A stretch of DNA of 64,000 bases, from positions 56,220,012-56,284,011 of the forward strand of contig CM059971.1 in assembly GCA_030490835.1 (NCBI GenBank), read 5' to 3'. The position numbers and the translations under genes were made by a program. This stretch comes from Annona cherimola (lineage: Eukaryota > Streptophyta > Magnoliopsida > Magnoliales > Annonaceae). The first letter of the stretch is position 1. Each line of letters starts with the position of its first letter. The notes beneath the pieces are model-generated. The model was not told where the DNA came from and did not search any database. It saw only the letters and a program-made list of their open reading frames with translations. Positions 11,670 through 21,681 of this stretch are shown piece by piece.

Positions 11670-13472
11670 ATGGCATCCCAATCTACTTCCGTTCCCGCAT
11701 TTGCTGAAGGCCAATCCTTTACAAGGCCACCGTTGTTTGATAGAAAAAATTTTAGATATTGGAAACTTCGTATGAAGCAACTCATCATGGCTACCGACAT
11801 GGATTCTTGGATTGCTATCCAAGATGGAGTAACCTTGCCTATCCATGAAAGAGCTTCCAAATGGACCGATAAGGAAGTAAGAATTGTTAAGAGCAACGCC
11901 AAAGCTATGAACTCTTTATTTTGTGCTCTTACTGCTTCTGAATATGATAGGGTATCCTCTTGCTTAACCGCCAAAGAGATATGGGATACGCCAACCTCTA
12001 TCTATGAAGGAACTTCTCAAGTCCAAGGGACGAGAAGAAATATTTTGATTGGAGAACTGGAAAACTTTAGAATGCTTGAAAGAGAAAATATCTCTGAAAT
12101 GTTTACTAGATTCTCTAAAATTACTAATGCTCTAAAAGGTCTTGGAAAGGCTATATCTGAATCTGAGCAGGTCATGAAGATTTTAAGAGCTCTACCCGAA
12201 TCATGGACTCCAAAGATCACTGCAATAGAAGAAGCCAAGGACCTTAACACGCTAAAACTTGAAGACTTAATTAGCTCACTCATGTCATATGAGCTAATTA
12301 AGAAAAGAAATGAGGATCAACACAGAGGCAAAAGAGCAATTGCTTTGAAAGCCGCACAAGACACAGATGACTCCTCTTCTTCTCAAAACGACGACGAAAT
12401 CGCCCTACTCACAAAACGTTTTAGAAAATTTGTGAGGAAAGGCAAAAATTTCAAAAGCTTCAAGGATAGAACTCCCAAAGAGAAGAAGAAAGAATCAACC
12501 AAGTGCTATCGATGCGGCGGTACGGGACATATGCAAGCTCAATGTCCAACTCCCGAAGAAAGCAAAGTAAAAGAACAAAGAAAAGATCGAGGGGACAATA
12601 AAAGATTCCAAAGATACAAAGGAAGAGGCATGTACGTGAATGACGAGGAATCTACAACGAGTAACTCCTCAACCGATGAAATCGAAGTAGAAGAATGTGC
12701 AAGAATTTGCTGCATGGCACAAATCGAGCAAGAAGAACAAACTACTTCAACAAAATGCACAAGTAATGAAGAGGTAAGTTCCAAACTCTCCCATTCTAAA
12801 TCAAGTTATTCTTCTTTTCAAGATTGCCTCAAATGTACTGAATTAGAAGAACTACAAACTGCATATGATTCATTGTATGAAGAAATGAAGAAATTAGGAA
12901 GCAAGTTTACAATTAAGAAGAAACAATGTGATGCAGTAATAATTGCAAATGGTAAACTTGCAGAGAAATTAGACAAAATAAAAGAAGAAAATGATATGCT
13001 GAAAAAGGAGAACGAATCATTAAATGAATCATTAGCTAAGTTCTCTAATCCAGGAGAAAGTGTTAAAATGTTTCTGAATATGACCTCTCAAACACATAAA
13101 AGAGGTCTTGGATATCATACATTTGAGCAAGGAGAAAGTAGCAAATCAAATGTGCAAATACTTGAGAAATATCAAACTAAAACTGCATCTATATACAAGC
13201 CACAAAAGAAAAATTTTAAGTGGATTAGAAGACCAACTATTGAACTATTGCATACTTGGAGGCCTACTCCAAGATTACCTATGGCTTGTAATTTCTGCAA
13301 TAGATTGGGTCATAAAACTTACAAATGTAATTTTAAGAAATTATATGACCATGGTGCAAAATTAGTTTGGGTTCCAAGGAACACAAGATTTGGGCTTTCC
13401 AAGTTAGAACAACAAAGATTAATTTATATTACTAACCCAAATGGACCCATAAAATGGGTACCAAGGAGATAA
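11670..13472 (+). CDS. gag: retrotransposon Gag polyprotein, 600 aa
   Basis: The protein forms the cytoplasmic virus-like particle that packages element RNA. The N-terminal third has the copia Gag signature ([12 protein letters not shown] at about residues 28-39, and a helical block with [18 protein letters not shown]). A CCHC zinc knuckle ([14 protein letters not shown]) sits near residues 279-292, and a second one ([14 protein letters not shown]) near 540-553. A long heptad-rich coiled coil lies between them (about 390-460). Two knuckles and an extended C-terminus are usual for Sireviruses, and 600 aa is long for copia Gag. The ATG at 11670 is the first after the primer site. The ORF is intact and ends 18 bases inside the start of the pol frame, which is offset by -1. 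Confidence 0.9.
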   Translation: MASQSTSVPAFAEGQSFTRPPLFDRKNFRYWKLRMKQLIMATDMDSWIAIQDGVTLPIHERASKWTDKEVRIVKSNAKAMNSLFCALTASEYDRVSSCLTAKEIWDTPTSIYEGTSQVQGTRRNILIGELENFRMLERENISEMFTRFSKITNALKGLGKAISESEQVMKILRALPESWTPKITAIEEAKDLNTLKLEDLISSLMSYELIKKRNEDQHRGKRAIALKAAQDTDDSSSSQNDDEIALLTKRFRKFVRKGKNFKSFKDRTPKEKKKESTKCYRCGGTGHMQAQCPTPEESKVKEQRKDRGDNKRFQRYKGRGMYVNDEESTTSNSSTDEIEVEECARICCMAQIEQEEQTTSTKCTSNEEVSSKLSHSKSSYSSFQDCLKCTELEELQTAYDSLYEEMKKLGSKFTIKKKQCDAVIIANGKLAEKLDKIKEENDMLKKENESLNESLAKFSNPGESVKMFLNMTSQTHKRGLGYHTFEQGESSKSNVQILEKYQTKTASIYKPQKKNFKWIRRPTIELLHTWRPTPRLPMACNFCNRLGHKTYKCNFKKLYDHGAKLVWVPRNTRFGLSKLEQQRLIYITNPNGPIKWVPRR

Positions 13473-16189
13473 GATTTACTTGCTTATTTTTTCAGACATG
13501 TTTTAAGGTAAAGGCAAATAATGAATGGTTCATGGATAGCGGTTGCTCAAGGCATATGACCGGTGAAAGAAGCTTATTTCATAAACTTAAGCCTTGCAAC
13601 GATGGAATGGTTGCCTTTGGTAATAATGAAAAAGGTAAAATTAAAGGTAAAGGAAATATACATAGTATTTCAAATGCATGCATGGAAGATGTTTTGTTTG
13701 TTGAAGGACTCAAACACAATTTAATGAGCATTAGCCAATTATGTGATAAAGGATACAAAGTTGTGTTTGAATCATCTGTATGTAATGTATTTGATGGAGA
13801 ACATATCATGTTTAGTGGTAAAAGATATGGAAATGTATATTTGGTTTCACTTGATGAATTAAATGGTCAATGTCTAATGGCCATTGATAATGATCCATGG
13901 GTTTGGCATAAAAGGCTTGGACATATAAACATGGGAAACATAAAGACCCTATGGAAAAAGAGTTTGGTAGAAGGATTATCAAGATTGAAATATGACAAGG
14001 ACAAGATTTGTAAGGCATGTCAATTATCAAAACAACCCAAGATGCCTTTCTCTACCAAAAAGGAAATTTCCACCACTAAGCCACTTGAATTGCTACACAT
14101 GGATCTATACGGGCCATCCGACATTCTAACCATTAGTGGAAAGAAATATGTATTTGTCATAGTTGATGATTTTTCAAGATTCACATGGATAATTCTCTTA
14201 GCTAGTAAAGACGAAGCCTTCTCTATGTTTGCAACTTTTGTAAATTTGGTGCAAAATGAAAAACAAAGTACTATTGTGACCAAAAGAAGCGATCATGGTG
14301 GCGAATTCGAAAACAAACGATTCATGGAATTTTGCAATGAAAAAGTAATTCACCACACATTTTCTGCACCAAGAACTCCACAACAAAATGGAGTAGTAGA
14401 AAGGAAAAATAGAACTATACAAGAGATGGCTAGAACTATGCTAAATGAGAGCAATCTATCCAAGAAATTTTGGGGTGAAGCTGTAAGTACAGCTTGTCAT
14501 GTATTGAACCGTGTCACCATTCGAACGATCTTGAAAAAGACCCCATATGAACTATGGAAAGGAAGAAAATCAAATATTTCTTATTTTCATGCTTTTGGAT
14601 GTACATGTTATGTTTTGAACAATGGAAAAACTAACTTGGGAAAGTTAGATGCTAAAAGCGATGAGGCTATATTCCTTGGATATTCATCAAATAGCAAAGC
14701 ATATAGAGTTTTCAATAAACGAAACCAAGTTTTTGAAGAATCCATACACGTTGTATTTGATGAAATTAACCAAACTCCGAGAAAGGAGGATGAACTAAGT
14801 GATGTAGATGAGACAAAAGGCAAAGAACGACCAAAGGAACTCGAGCTCAAGCCAGAAAATCTCATGGAGGAAGAGGTAAGCGAAGGTAATGATTCTTACA
14901 AACTTCCAACCGATTTAAAGTTCAAAAATGTCCATCCAATTGAGCAAGTTATTGGAAATGTATATGAAGGAGTGAAAACTAGAAGATCAAAACAAAATGT
15001 TTATGGTCAATATGCTTTTGTATCTAAAATTGAACCAAATACCATTGAACAAGCTCTCAATGATGAAAATTGGGTTATTGCAATGCAAGAAGAGCTAAAC
15101 CAATTCGAAAGAAACAATGTATGGCATTTAGTTCCTAGACCAAATAATCACACTATCATTGGTACCAAATGGGTATTTAGGAATAAATTAGATGAAAGCG
15201 GACTTGTAATTAGAAATAAGGCCAGATTAGTAGCCAAAGGGTATTCCCAAAAAGAAGGAATTGATTTTGAAGAATCATATGCACCCGTGGCTAGATTAGA
15301 ATCCATACGTATTTTACTAGCATTTGCTTCTCATATGAATTTCAAACTATTCCAAATGGATGTAAAAAGTGCATTTTTGAATGGCTATTTGAATGAAGAA
15401 GTATATGTTGAACAATCCCCTGGTTTTGAAGAAAAGAATCAATCGAAGTATGTTTATAAATTGACCAAAGCATTATATGGACTAAAACAAGCTCCAAGAG
15501 CTTGGTATGAAAGGTTGAACAAATTTCTAATTGATCATGAGTTTCTAAGAGGGAAAGTAGATACTACTTTGTTCATCAAATACAAAAATAAAAATATTTT
15601 AATTGTACAGATTTATGTAGATGACATAATTTTCGGTGCTACTGACGAAAATCTTTGTCAAGAATTTTCTAAGATTATGCAGAGCGAATTCGAAATGAGC
15701 ATGATGGGAGAACTAAATTTCTTCCTTGGACTGCAAATCAAGCAACAAAATGAAGGGATATTCTTGAACCAATCCAAGTACGTCAAAGAGATGCTCAAGA
15801 AATTTGGAATGCAAAATATCAAAGGAGCAAATACTCCAATGAGCTCTACAGTCAAAATCGACACAGATGAAAACGGTAAATGTATCGATCAAAAGCTTTA
15901 TAGAAGCATGATAGGATCTTTGCTATACTTAACCGCTTCTAGACCTGATATTTTATTCAGTGTTTGTATGTGTTCGAGATTTCAATCATGTCCTAAAGAA
16001 TCACATTTACTTGCTGTAAAAAGGATTTTTAAATATTTGATAAAAACTACCAATCTTGGACTATGGTATCCAAATGGGTCAACCTTTGATTTAATCGGCT
16101 ATTCGGATGCAGATTTTTCTGGCTATAAAGTAGATAGAAAGAGTACTAGTGGAACTTGTCAGTTTCTTGGACATATGTTAGTTTCATGA
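13454..16189 (+). CDS. pol: retrotransposon Pol (protease, integrase, RT), ends at premature stop
   Basis: Copia-order polyprotein, 911 aa in this open frame. The aspartic protease motif is [12 protein letters not shown] with DSG at residues 28-30. The integrase zinc region has H-H-C-C near residues 151, 156, 186 and 189. The integrase core has acidic residues near 216, 280 (RSDHGGEFE) and 316 (VVERKN), a DD35E arrangement. Reverse transcriptase follows from about residue 575, with YVDD at 721-724. RNase H begins near 885 ([16 protein letters not shown]) but is cut off by TGA at 16187-16189. The apparent ATG lies inside the end of gag in the -1 frame, so the true N-terminus is probably made by frameshifting or this copy carries an indel. 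Confidence 0.9.
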   Translation: MGTKEIRFTCLFFQTCFKVKANNEWFMDSGCSRHMTGERSLFHKLKPCNDGMVAFGNNEKGKIKGKGNIHSISNACMEDVLFVEGLKHNLMSISQLCDKGYKVVFESSVCNVFDGEHIMFSGKRYGNVYLVSLDELNGQCLMAIDNDPWVWHKRLGHINMGNIKTLWKKSLVEGLSRLKYDKDKICKACQLSKQPKMPFSTKKEISTTKPLELLHMDLYGPSDILTISGKKYVFVIVDDFSRFTWIILLASKDEAFSMFATFVNLVQNEKQSTIVTKRSDHGGEFENKRFMEFCNEKVIHHTFSAPRTPQQNGVVERKNRTIQEMARTMLNESNLSKKFWGEAVSTACHVLNRVTIRTILKKTPYELWKGRKSNISYFHAFGCTCYVLNNGKTNLGKLDAKSDEAIFLGYSSNSKAYRVFNKRNQVFEESIHVVFDEINQTPRKEDELSDVDETKGKERPKELELKPENLMEEEVSEGNDSYKLPTDLKFKNVHPIEQVIGNVYEGVKTRRSKQNVYGQYAFVSKIEPNTIEQALNDENWVIAMQEELNQFERNNVWHLVPRPNNHTIIGTKWVFRNKLDESGLVIRNKARLVAKGYSQKEGIDFEESYAPVARLESIRILLAFASHMNFKLFQMDVKSAFLNGYLNEEVYVEQSPGFEEKNQSKYVYKLTKALYGLKQAPRAWYERLNKFLIDHEFLRGKVDTTLFIKYKNKNILIVQIYVDDIIFGATDENLCQEFSKIMQSEFEMSMMGELNFFLGLQIKQQNEGIFLNQSKYVKEMLKKFGMQNIKGANTPMSSTVKIDTDENGKCIDQKLYRSMIGSLLYLTASRPDILFSVCMCSRFQSCPKESHLLAVKRIFKYLIKTTNLGLWYPNGSTFDLIGYSDADFSGYKVDRKSTSGTCQFLGHMLVS

Positions 16190-16558
16190 TACTCAAGAAA
16201 ATAAACAAGTGTTGCTCTATCTACTGCGGAAACCGAATACATAGCCGCCGGTAGTTGTTGTGCCCAATTGCTTTGGATGAAACAGCAATTGAAAGATTAT
16301 GGTATTGATTATGTTGATATTCCTATTAGATGTGATAATACAAGTGCAATTTGTCTGACTAAAAATCCTGTACTGCATTCAAAAACCAAGCATATTGATG
16401 TGAGACATCATTTTATCCGTGAACATGTTGAAAATCATGATGTATGTTTAGAATATGTGAAAACTGAGGACCAAATTGCTGATATCTTTACCAAACCATT
16501 AGCCAAAGAATCATTCTATAAAATTAGGAATGATATGGGGATGATAGAGCTAAATTAA
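16190..16558 (+). pseudogene. pol: C-terminal RNase H segment of Pol, separated by two stops
   Basis: The pol frame continues past TGA (16187-16189) and a second stop TAA (16202-16204). It then reads through conserved RNase H sequence including LSTAETEYIAA, the DNTSAICLT block and KTKHIDVRHHFIREH, to a natural stop at 16558. Both stops are explained by single C-to-T or G-to-A changes, the pattern expected from deamination of methylated cytosine. This copy therefore cannot make complete RNase H on its own. Confidence 0.85.
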
Positions 16559-16595
16559 GAAAAATTAAACAAGAAACTGAAATTTGAAAAAGGCA

Positions 16596-16760
16596 AGTCA
16601 ATGGGTCAAGTCGACTCCATGGGAGCCAAGTCGACTCCGCCAAGTCAACTTGGGAAAGTGAAGTCGACTCCGCTTCAACAGCGAAGTCGACTCCGCTCGA
16701 AGGCGAAGTCGACTCCGAGGGACCGAAGTCGACTTCGCCTAGGGCAAAGTCGACTCTGCG
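16596..16760 (+). repeat. AAGTCGACTCC repeat array in the pol-ORF3 spacer
   Basis: At least seven copies of a GTCGACTCC/GTCGACTTC core occur in about 165 bp, spaced roughly 20-25 bp apart. The core is the same as in the LTR palindromes. Most copies lack the flanking TGCGACTT arm, so they are simpler than the U3 units. Confidence 0.85.
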
Positions 16761-17081
16761 CGCGCGACCGTCCGACTTCTCTCCCTCTTCTCTACTTCTC
16801 TTCTTTCTCTCTTCTTCTCTCTCATTTTCCCGCGTCTTCTCCTCTCTGTTTCTTCCTTTCTCCGGTGACTCCTTCTTCTTCAAATCATCTCCGGCATTCT
16901 TCTTCTATTTCCGGCCAAGTCCTTTTCATCTCCGGCAGATCCTTTCCTCTGCTCTCTCGCTCATCTCTCTTTCTCTCTCTCAGCTCTCTCAACTCTCTCG
17001 GCTCTCTCAGTTCTCCACAAATCTGTCAGTTCTCTCAAGTTTGGACTCCTATCTCTCAGTTTCCAACTCCAAACCAAATCA
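16761..17081 (+). promoter_or_regulatory. pyrimidine-rich leader before ORF3
   Basis: About 300 bp of almost uninterrupted CT-rich sequence (TCTCTTC runs) separates the GTCGAC array from the ORF3 start. No TATA box is visible. Plant promoters often have CT-rich patches next to the start site, so this could be a leader or core promoter for ORF3; it could equally hold a splice-acceptor tract. The function is inference. Confidence 0.4.
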
Positions 17082-17546
17082 ATGGCCCCAAAACCAAGAC
17101 TTCCAAAGCTAGCAGTCAAAAAGCCAACCCAAAGGCCTGTGCCCAGACCTTCTCAATCTACCACTGAAGAAGATGTCCCTAGAAGACAGAGGACATCGGC
17201 AAAAAGGGCTAGAGAAGAACCCTCTACATCGACGGGTAGACGGGTTCGCTTCCAAACCACCCCTCAATCAACCGATCGAGCTCCAAGGTCTGAAAGCCAA
17301 CCTGAAAGCTCATACTCCTCAAGAATTCCGATCAAGAAGGGGCAAGTCTTGAAAATGCCCACGAACTACTTCAAGACCGAGCTGCAACATAGCCGCTTCT
17401 ACAAACACTTCTATGAGCGAAAGGTATTCATTTCTAAGATCATAGACTTCAAATTTCTGAGCGACTATGAGTTCGATATAGAAGAGCTGCTAGACTTCCA
17501 AGGTTGGACACAACTGTTTCAAATCCGACGAAAGGATCTTTCCTGA
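17082..17546 (+). CDS. ORF3 (envelope-position protein), N-terminal segment up to frameshift
   Basis: The frame starts at the first ATG after the CT-rich leader. The first 90 residues are basic and rich in proline, serine and arginine. A conserved block (FYERKVFISKIIDF, EELLDFQGWTQLF) follows. This block resembles the domain often annotated as a putative plant transposon protein. A 1-bp insertion in the A run at 17521-17523 shifts the frame, and the segment ends at 17546. No signal peptide is evident. Although Sirevirus ORF3 is often called envelope-like because of its position, no fusion-protein or membrane features are visible here. Confidence 0.75.
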   Translation: MAPKPRLPKLAVKKPTQRPVPRPSQSTTEEDVPRRQRTSAKRAREEPSTSTGRRVRFQTTPQSTDRAPRSESQPESSYSSRIPIKKGQVLKMPTNYFKTELQHSRFYKHFYERKVFISKIIDFKFLSDYEFDIEELLDFQGWTQLFQIRRKDLS

Positions 17547-18669
17547 TCTCACAAGACTCTTCTACTATCTATGGGATGACACCAAGTTTTGCTCCTACAT
17601 CAAAGGAAGCGAGATGTATCTGGGTTCTATAAATAACCCAGATCAAGATGAAGCTTTGATGAGAATAGGGAGCATTCTTCAAGTACCCTATGAAGAAGAA
17701 CAACTTCCTAATGATCTAACAATGGACAAAATCTACAATGAGCTGACAAAGAGCAACAAGTACCATGCGGGCACCAAATTCCTTCATTACATGGATCTTC
17801 CGCCCAGACTCAGGGTCATCCGTCTGCTAATCGCCCATTGTATCTTGCCAAAAGGAGGCGGAAGAAATCAACTCAATCCACAGGAAGCAATGATCTTATG
17901 GAAACTGGTCAATAAGGTAAAGATCAGTCTTCCTAGACTCTTCCTCGAAGCCTGGGCAAGTAAAAAGGATAACCCACGAGGCGTGCTACCCTACGGTTCC
18001 TGGATCACTAAGATCCTTGAACGATTTGAGGTTGATATAGATGGGGAACCATTTGAAGTTCCCAAGACGACAAACGCCATCAACAAGGCTTTGCTCCAAC
18101 GTATGAAGATCAATCTGGAGCAGTTCAGGGATGATCGAATAAGGGAAAAGCTAGGCGAGCCAGTCCGAGAACCAGAGGACGAAGCACAAGCTGAGGGGGA
18201 GCAACCTCCAGAGGCATCGCCTGCACGACACGCATCTCCTGCATCTCACGGATCCGTTGCACCCGATAGAGCGCCTCCTACTTCATCACAAGCGGCGACG
18301 CTCCAGAGCATAAAGGCAGAAATCTCGGCTCTACGGGAAGAAATGGGTTACCAAGAAGATCGAATGACGAGTCTTGTGACCGAGGTGTTGACGGCGATCA
18401 ACGACATGCATTCCCGACAGGATCGAATCGATCGGGAATTGCGTACCATCCGATATCATCTCGCCTCAGGCCGTCACAAGAAGCGACCCATGCCTGAACT
18501 TGATCCCTTCGAATCGGGTTCAGTTCATCGCGAGCCTTCTCCTGCACCCGTTTCCTCCTTCTACTCATCATCTCATGTCCGTCCCATCAAACAAACTCAG
18601 TCTGTCTATCCCATTTCCCAATTTCAATTCACCAAGTCTTTGGTAATTGAATCATTTTTGATAGATTGA
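17525..18669 (+). CDS. ORF3 (envelope-position protein), C-terminal segment after frameshift
   Basis: The frame continues the ORF3 similarity directly after the 1-bp insertion; the first ATG in it is at 17614 (351 aa). It holds the conserved core (DLPPRLRVIRLLIAH, GGGRNQLNPQEA, SWITKILERFEVD). An acidic proline-rich linker and a predicted coiled coil (about residues 230-290 of the ATG-initiated form) follow, then a serine-rich tail. No hydrophobic transmembrane segment was seen. Matching remnants lie at 1-1274 and about 5967-7536. The product's role is unknown. Confidence 0.75.
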
Positions 18670-18670
18670 C

Positions 18671-18684
18671 AAAAAGGGGGAGAT
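18671..18684 (+). promoter_or_regulatory. upstream polypurine tract (directly after ORF3)
   Basis: AAAAAGGGGGAGAT begins two bases after the ORF3 stop codon, within the context ATTGACAAAAAGGGG. The same context follows ORF3 in the truncated element (1278-1296). It is 278 bp from the tract that abuts the LTR. Confidence 0.7.
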
Positions 18685-18948
18685 AGAATAGAAATTGAGT
18701 AGAATTTTTTGTTATTTTGGGTTGGGTAGTTTGTATTTAGGAGTTTCATTCCTTTTGCTTTACATCGTAAATTGAAAACATGAATGATATGAAACTTGCT
18801 TATGATTGAAATGTGCTTATATGAATTGAATGATTGCTAAAAATCTGTTTTAAAAGTTATGGAATGATTGCTTATACTCTGTTTTCGAAGACTATTTAAA
18901 TGCATCCATCTTGAAAGGTATAAGCTCAATTTAGTTTTGTCAATCATC

Positions 18949-18962
18949 AAAAAGAGGGAGAT
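18949..18962 (+). promoter_or_regulatory. polypurine tract next to the 3' LTR
   Basis: AAAAAGAGGGAGAT ends exactly where the 3' LTR begins with TG at 18963. This is the expected primer for plus-strand DNA synthesis. The equivalent at 1634-1648 also abuts an LTR. Confidence 0.9.
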
Positions 18963-20633
18963 TGTTGGAAACAATACTTCAAAACAAAGTAAAATTGACC
19001 AAAGATTAAGTTTTGATGATTAACAACAACTAACTTGAGTATATTTAAAGGACTAATGAGTTTGCTATTTGTTTTAAGGAACTTAAGTTGCCAAGTCGAT
19101 CCCCAAGTCGACTTGGACTTCGACTTAGGGTGAAGTCGATCCCAAAGTCGACTTAACTATCGACTTGAGAAAGAACCTCAAAAGCAAAATCAACTTGCAG
19201 GTGAAGTCGCATCCCAAGTCGACTCCACATGCGACTTGGGAAGCCAAGTCGCAAACGAAGTCGACCTCGCTATCGACTTCAAACATGAAAAACTGTCCAG
19301 AGCTGAATTTTGGGGCACGAAGCTGCCCAAGTCGCAGGCCAAGTCGACTCCAGGTGCGACTTGGGTGAAGTCGCAGACAAAGTCGACTTCATCCGCGACT
19401 TGAGAAGTTCAGACTTCAAAGATGCAGTTTCAAAGCCTATTCAAAGAATCTCTCGCTCAAGATCAAAGCAAAGATTCAAGATGGAGATCAAATCAAGTCT
19501 ATCAAGTCTTAAAGACCAACTGAGTCAAATGCAGAGCAAGGCGCATGATTCAAAACTCAAGCTCTCCTAAGAATCATCAAGGAAACAAGCCAAACAAGAT
19601 AGAGGAAGATCAAATGAAGAACAAAGCATACTTTGACGAAGACCAAGTCAAGTCGCAACCTAAGTCGACTCCATGATCGACTTGAGTTGAAGTCGGAAGC
19701 CAAAGTCGACTCAAGACTCAGACTTGGAAACTGACAAGGTGAAGTCGTACCCGAAGTCGACTTCACCTGCGACTTGGGTCAAGTTGATGCCCAAGTCGAC
19801 CCTGACTGAAACTTGAAGTTGCAACGGAGAAGCGAAGTCGCACCCGAAGTCGACTCCATCTGCGACTTGGGCGAAATCGCATCCGAAGTCGACTCCACAT
19901 GCGACTTGGGTCGCAACGGTCGGAATTTATTCGAACGTTGGCGCATTAAATGCGCGCCACCTACCCTCTAACGTTCGGATTCCCTCCAAAATTATAAAAG
20001 GCATTCATGGTAGACGAGGGAGGTAGCTGAGAATCATTAAGTGTGCATAACTACCATCTACAAGAGCTTTAAAAGAGATCAAGCTAATCAAAGAGGAAGA
20101 ACTTTGCTTCAAACTGCAAGAGCTCAACTACTGATCATTCAAAGCCAATTCAACAAGTTCTTCTCTGAGCCAAACTGCTTCTACACAACTGTAAAGTGTA
20201 GTTTTCTTATTGTTTCTTTTGTATGTGTTGAACTTGATTTAGTTTGAGGAACTAAGATCAAGTGTAAGCAAAGTAGTGTGTGATTGGAGTGTGACTCATC
20301 ACCTACTTGTGCTGTGTTTTGTTGATGCCCCCTAGAGCTGGAATCTAGAAGAGAGCAGTGGCTCTAATTGTATTGAGAGAATACAATAGTGGAACCCAAG
20401 TCACAAGGAGTGTGAGCTTGGAAGAGTGGAGTAGGGAGGTTGCCCGAACCACTATAAAAATCCTGTGTGTTTGATTTATACTTCTGCCATTTACATTACA
20501 TTGCTTTCCATTTCGTTTCTTCATTAAGGGGACTGGATTAATCCGGGGTTAAGTTTTCTGTTTAAGATATAAATTTTTAAATACCTAATTCACCCCTCCC
20601 CTCTTGGGTTTTGCCATCAACTCGGGACCAACA
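18963..20633 (+). repeat. 3' LTR of the complete SIRE-type element
   Basis: It is collinear with the 5' LTR, with about ten substitutions, mostly transitions, and a 2-bp GT insertion near 20467. It begins TGTTGG and ends CCAACA, and is followed by the target duplication CTTTC at 20634-20638. Confidence 0.95.
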
Positions 20634-20638
20634 CTTTC

Positions 20639-21286
20639 TTCTTCTCTTCTCATTTTTGCTCCCTCTCCTTTTCTCTTCCACTTCTTCTTAGTCTTCGATC
20701 TAGCCCAGACCTTTCCAAAAAAATTATTTAAACTGCTTGAAGATCATCGATTCACATTAAGAAAGCTCGAAATCCCAAAGATCCGAGTCTAGGATTGTTG
20801 TTTTGGGGGAAAATCATAATCGAGGTAAATAAATGTTCCATTTTCTCAAGTTAATGATGAAATCTCTTCTTAAACATATTATAGAGCTAGTAGGAGTGGG
20901 TAACGTCCAAGAAACTTCACAATTAGCACATTTTAAGATTTTGGCGAGGTAGGGTTAGATGGATTCATATGGACTTGAGTATTGCTGTGTAGGTTTGCTG
21001 AAATAGATAACATATTTGTAGTTTTCACATCACTACAATGTAGTATGACTTGAGCGTGGTCAACAAGTATCAAGAACTAGAGGTCTACCCCTTTGATGCC
21101 TAATATGCCTATTAAGTGTTCAGTGGAATGCTTGTGTAACAGTTGATGAGATATATTTTAAAAAAATATATATATATAATAAATAAATAAATAAAATAAT
21201 AATAATAATAATAATAATCTGGAGCTGTGAGAGGTGAGTTCGAGTTGCCCGCCACTCGAAACGAGGAAGAGGAGTACGAGAGCAAG
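20639..21286 (+). other. leader-like sequence downstream of the retroelement
   Basis: 20639-20700 is pyrimidine-rich (TTCTTCTCTTCTC) and continues the CT-rich sequence that precedes the element on its left. A possible splice donor (CGAGGTAAATAAATG) lies near 20820. 21150-21220 holds an AT and AAT microsatellite. This would fit an old 5' untranslated region split by the insertion, but no downstream gene is intact. Confidence 0.35.
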
Positions 21287-21665
21287 AAACCGATGAAGTG
21301 TTCGCACAGGTTACCTTGCAACCAGATCCTGAGACCCTTGATCCGATCACCACGGAGTCTCCAAGGCCGGCTGTCCGATCATTCTGTAAGATTCTAACAG
21401 CCTCTGATACGAGCACCCATGGTGGATTCTCTGTTCTCAGAAAACATGCAACCGAATGTCTTCCTCCTTTGGACATGTCCTAGTCAAACTCCAACTCAGG
21501 AGTTAGCTGCCAGAGATCTTCATGGGCTTGAGTGGCGTTTTAAGCATATTTTCATAGGGCAACCCCGGAGGCATTTGCTTACCACTGGCTAGAGTACCTT
21601 TGTCACTGCCAAGAGACTTGTTGCAGGAGATGCTTTTGTTTTCTTGAGAGGGGATGAAGAGAAGG
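21287..21665 (+). pseudogene. auxin response factor (ARF) B3-domain fragment
   Basis: The translation runs from [12 protein letters not shown] through [20 protein letters not shown] and [15 protein letters not shown] into the B3 DNA-binding domain of auxin response factors. It then continues, after breaks, through [24 protein letters not shown] and KRLVAGDAFVFLRGDEE. One CAG-to-TAG stop and a 1-bp insertion follow DMS, and a TGG-to-TAG stop lies near 21593. No intron interrupts the block. The dimerisation domain, middle region and C-terminal PB1 domain are missing. It abuts the next gene piece about 17 bp downstream, so it looks like a retro-copied or captured fragment rather than a decayed locus. 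Confidence 0.85.
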
Positions 21666-21681
21666 TGATGCTTTTGGAAGA

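Larger units (their letters stand above)
9953..20633 (+). mobile_element. complete SIRE-type (Ty1/copia, Sirevirus) LTR retrotransposon, 10.68 kb
   Basis: It has two nearly identical LTRs (9953-11621 and 18963-20633), a tRNA-Met-type primer site, gag, pol in copia order (protease, integrase, reverse transcriptase, RNase H), a third ORF between pol and the 3' LTR, and polypurine tracts. Both ends carry the same 5-bp duplication CTTTC (9948-9952 and 20634-20638). By eye the LTRs differ at about ten substitutions plus one 2-bp indel over 1.67 kb, roughly 0.6%, so insertion is recent. Breaks are present: two stops in the RNase H part of pol, a 1-bp insertion in ORF3, and gag and pol in different frames. 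The extra ORF, two zinc knuckles in gag and large LTRs are typical of the Sirevirus branch. Confidence 0.95.

Noticed and set aside
17082..18669. A true viral-type envelope protein
   Set aside because: The ORF occupies the envelope position, but no signal peptide, transmembrane segment or fusion region is visible; the neutral name ORF3 was used.
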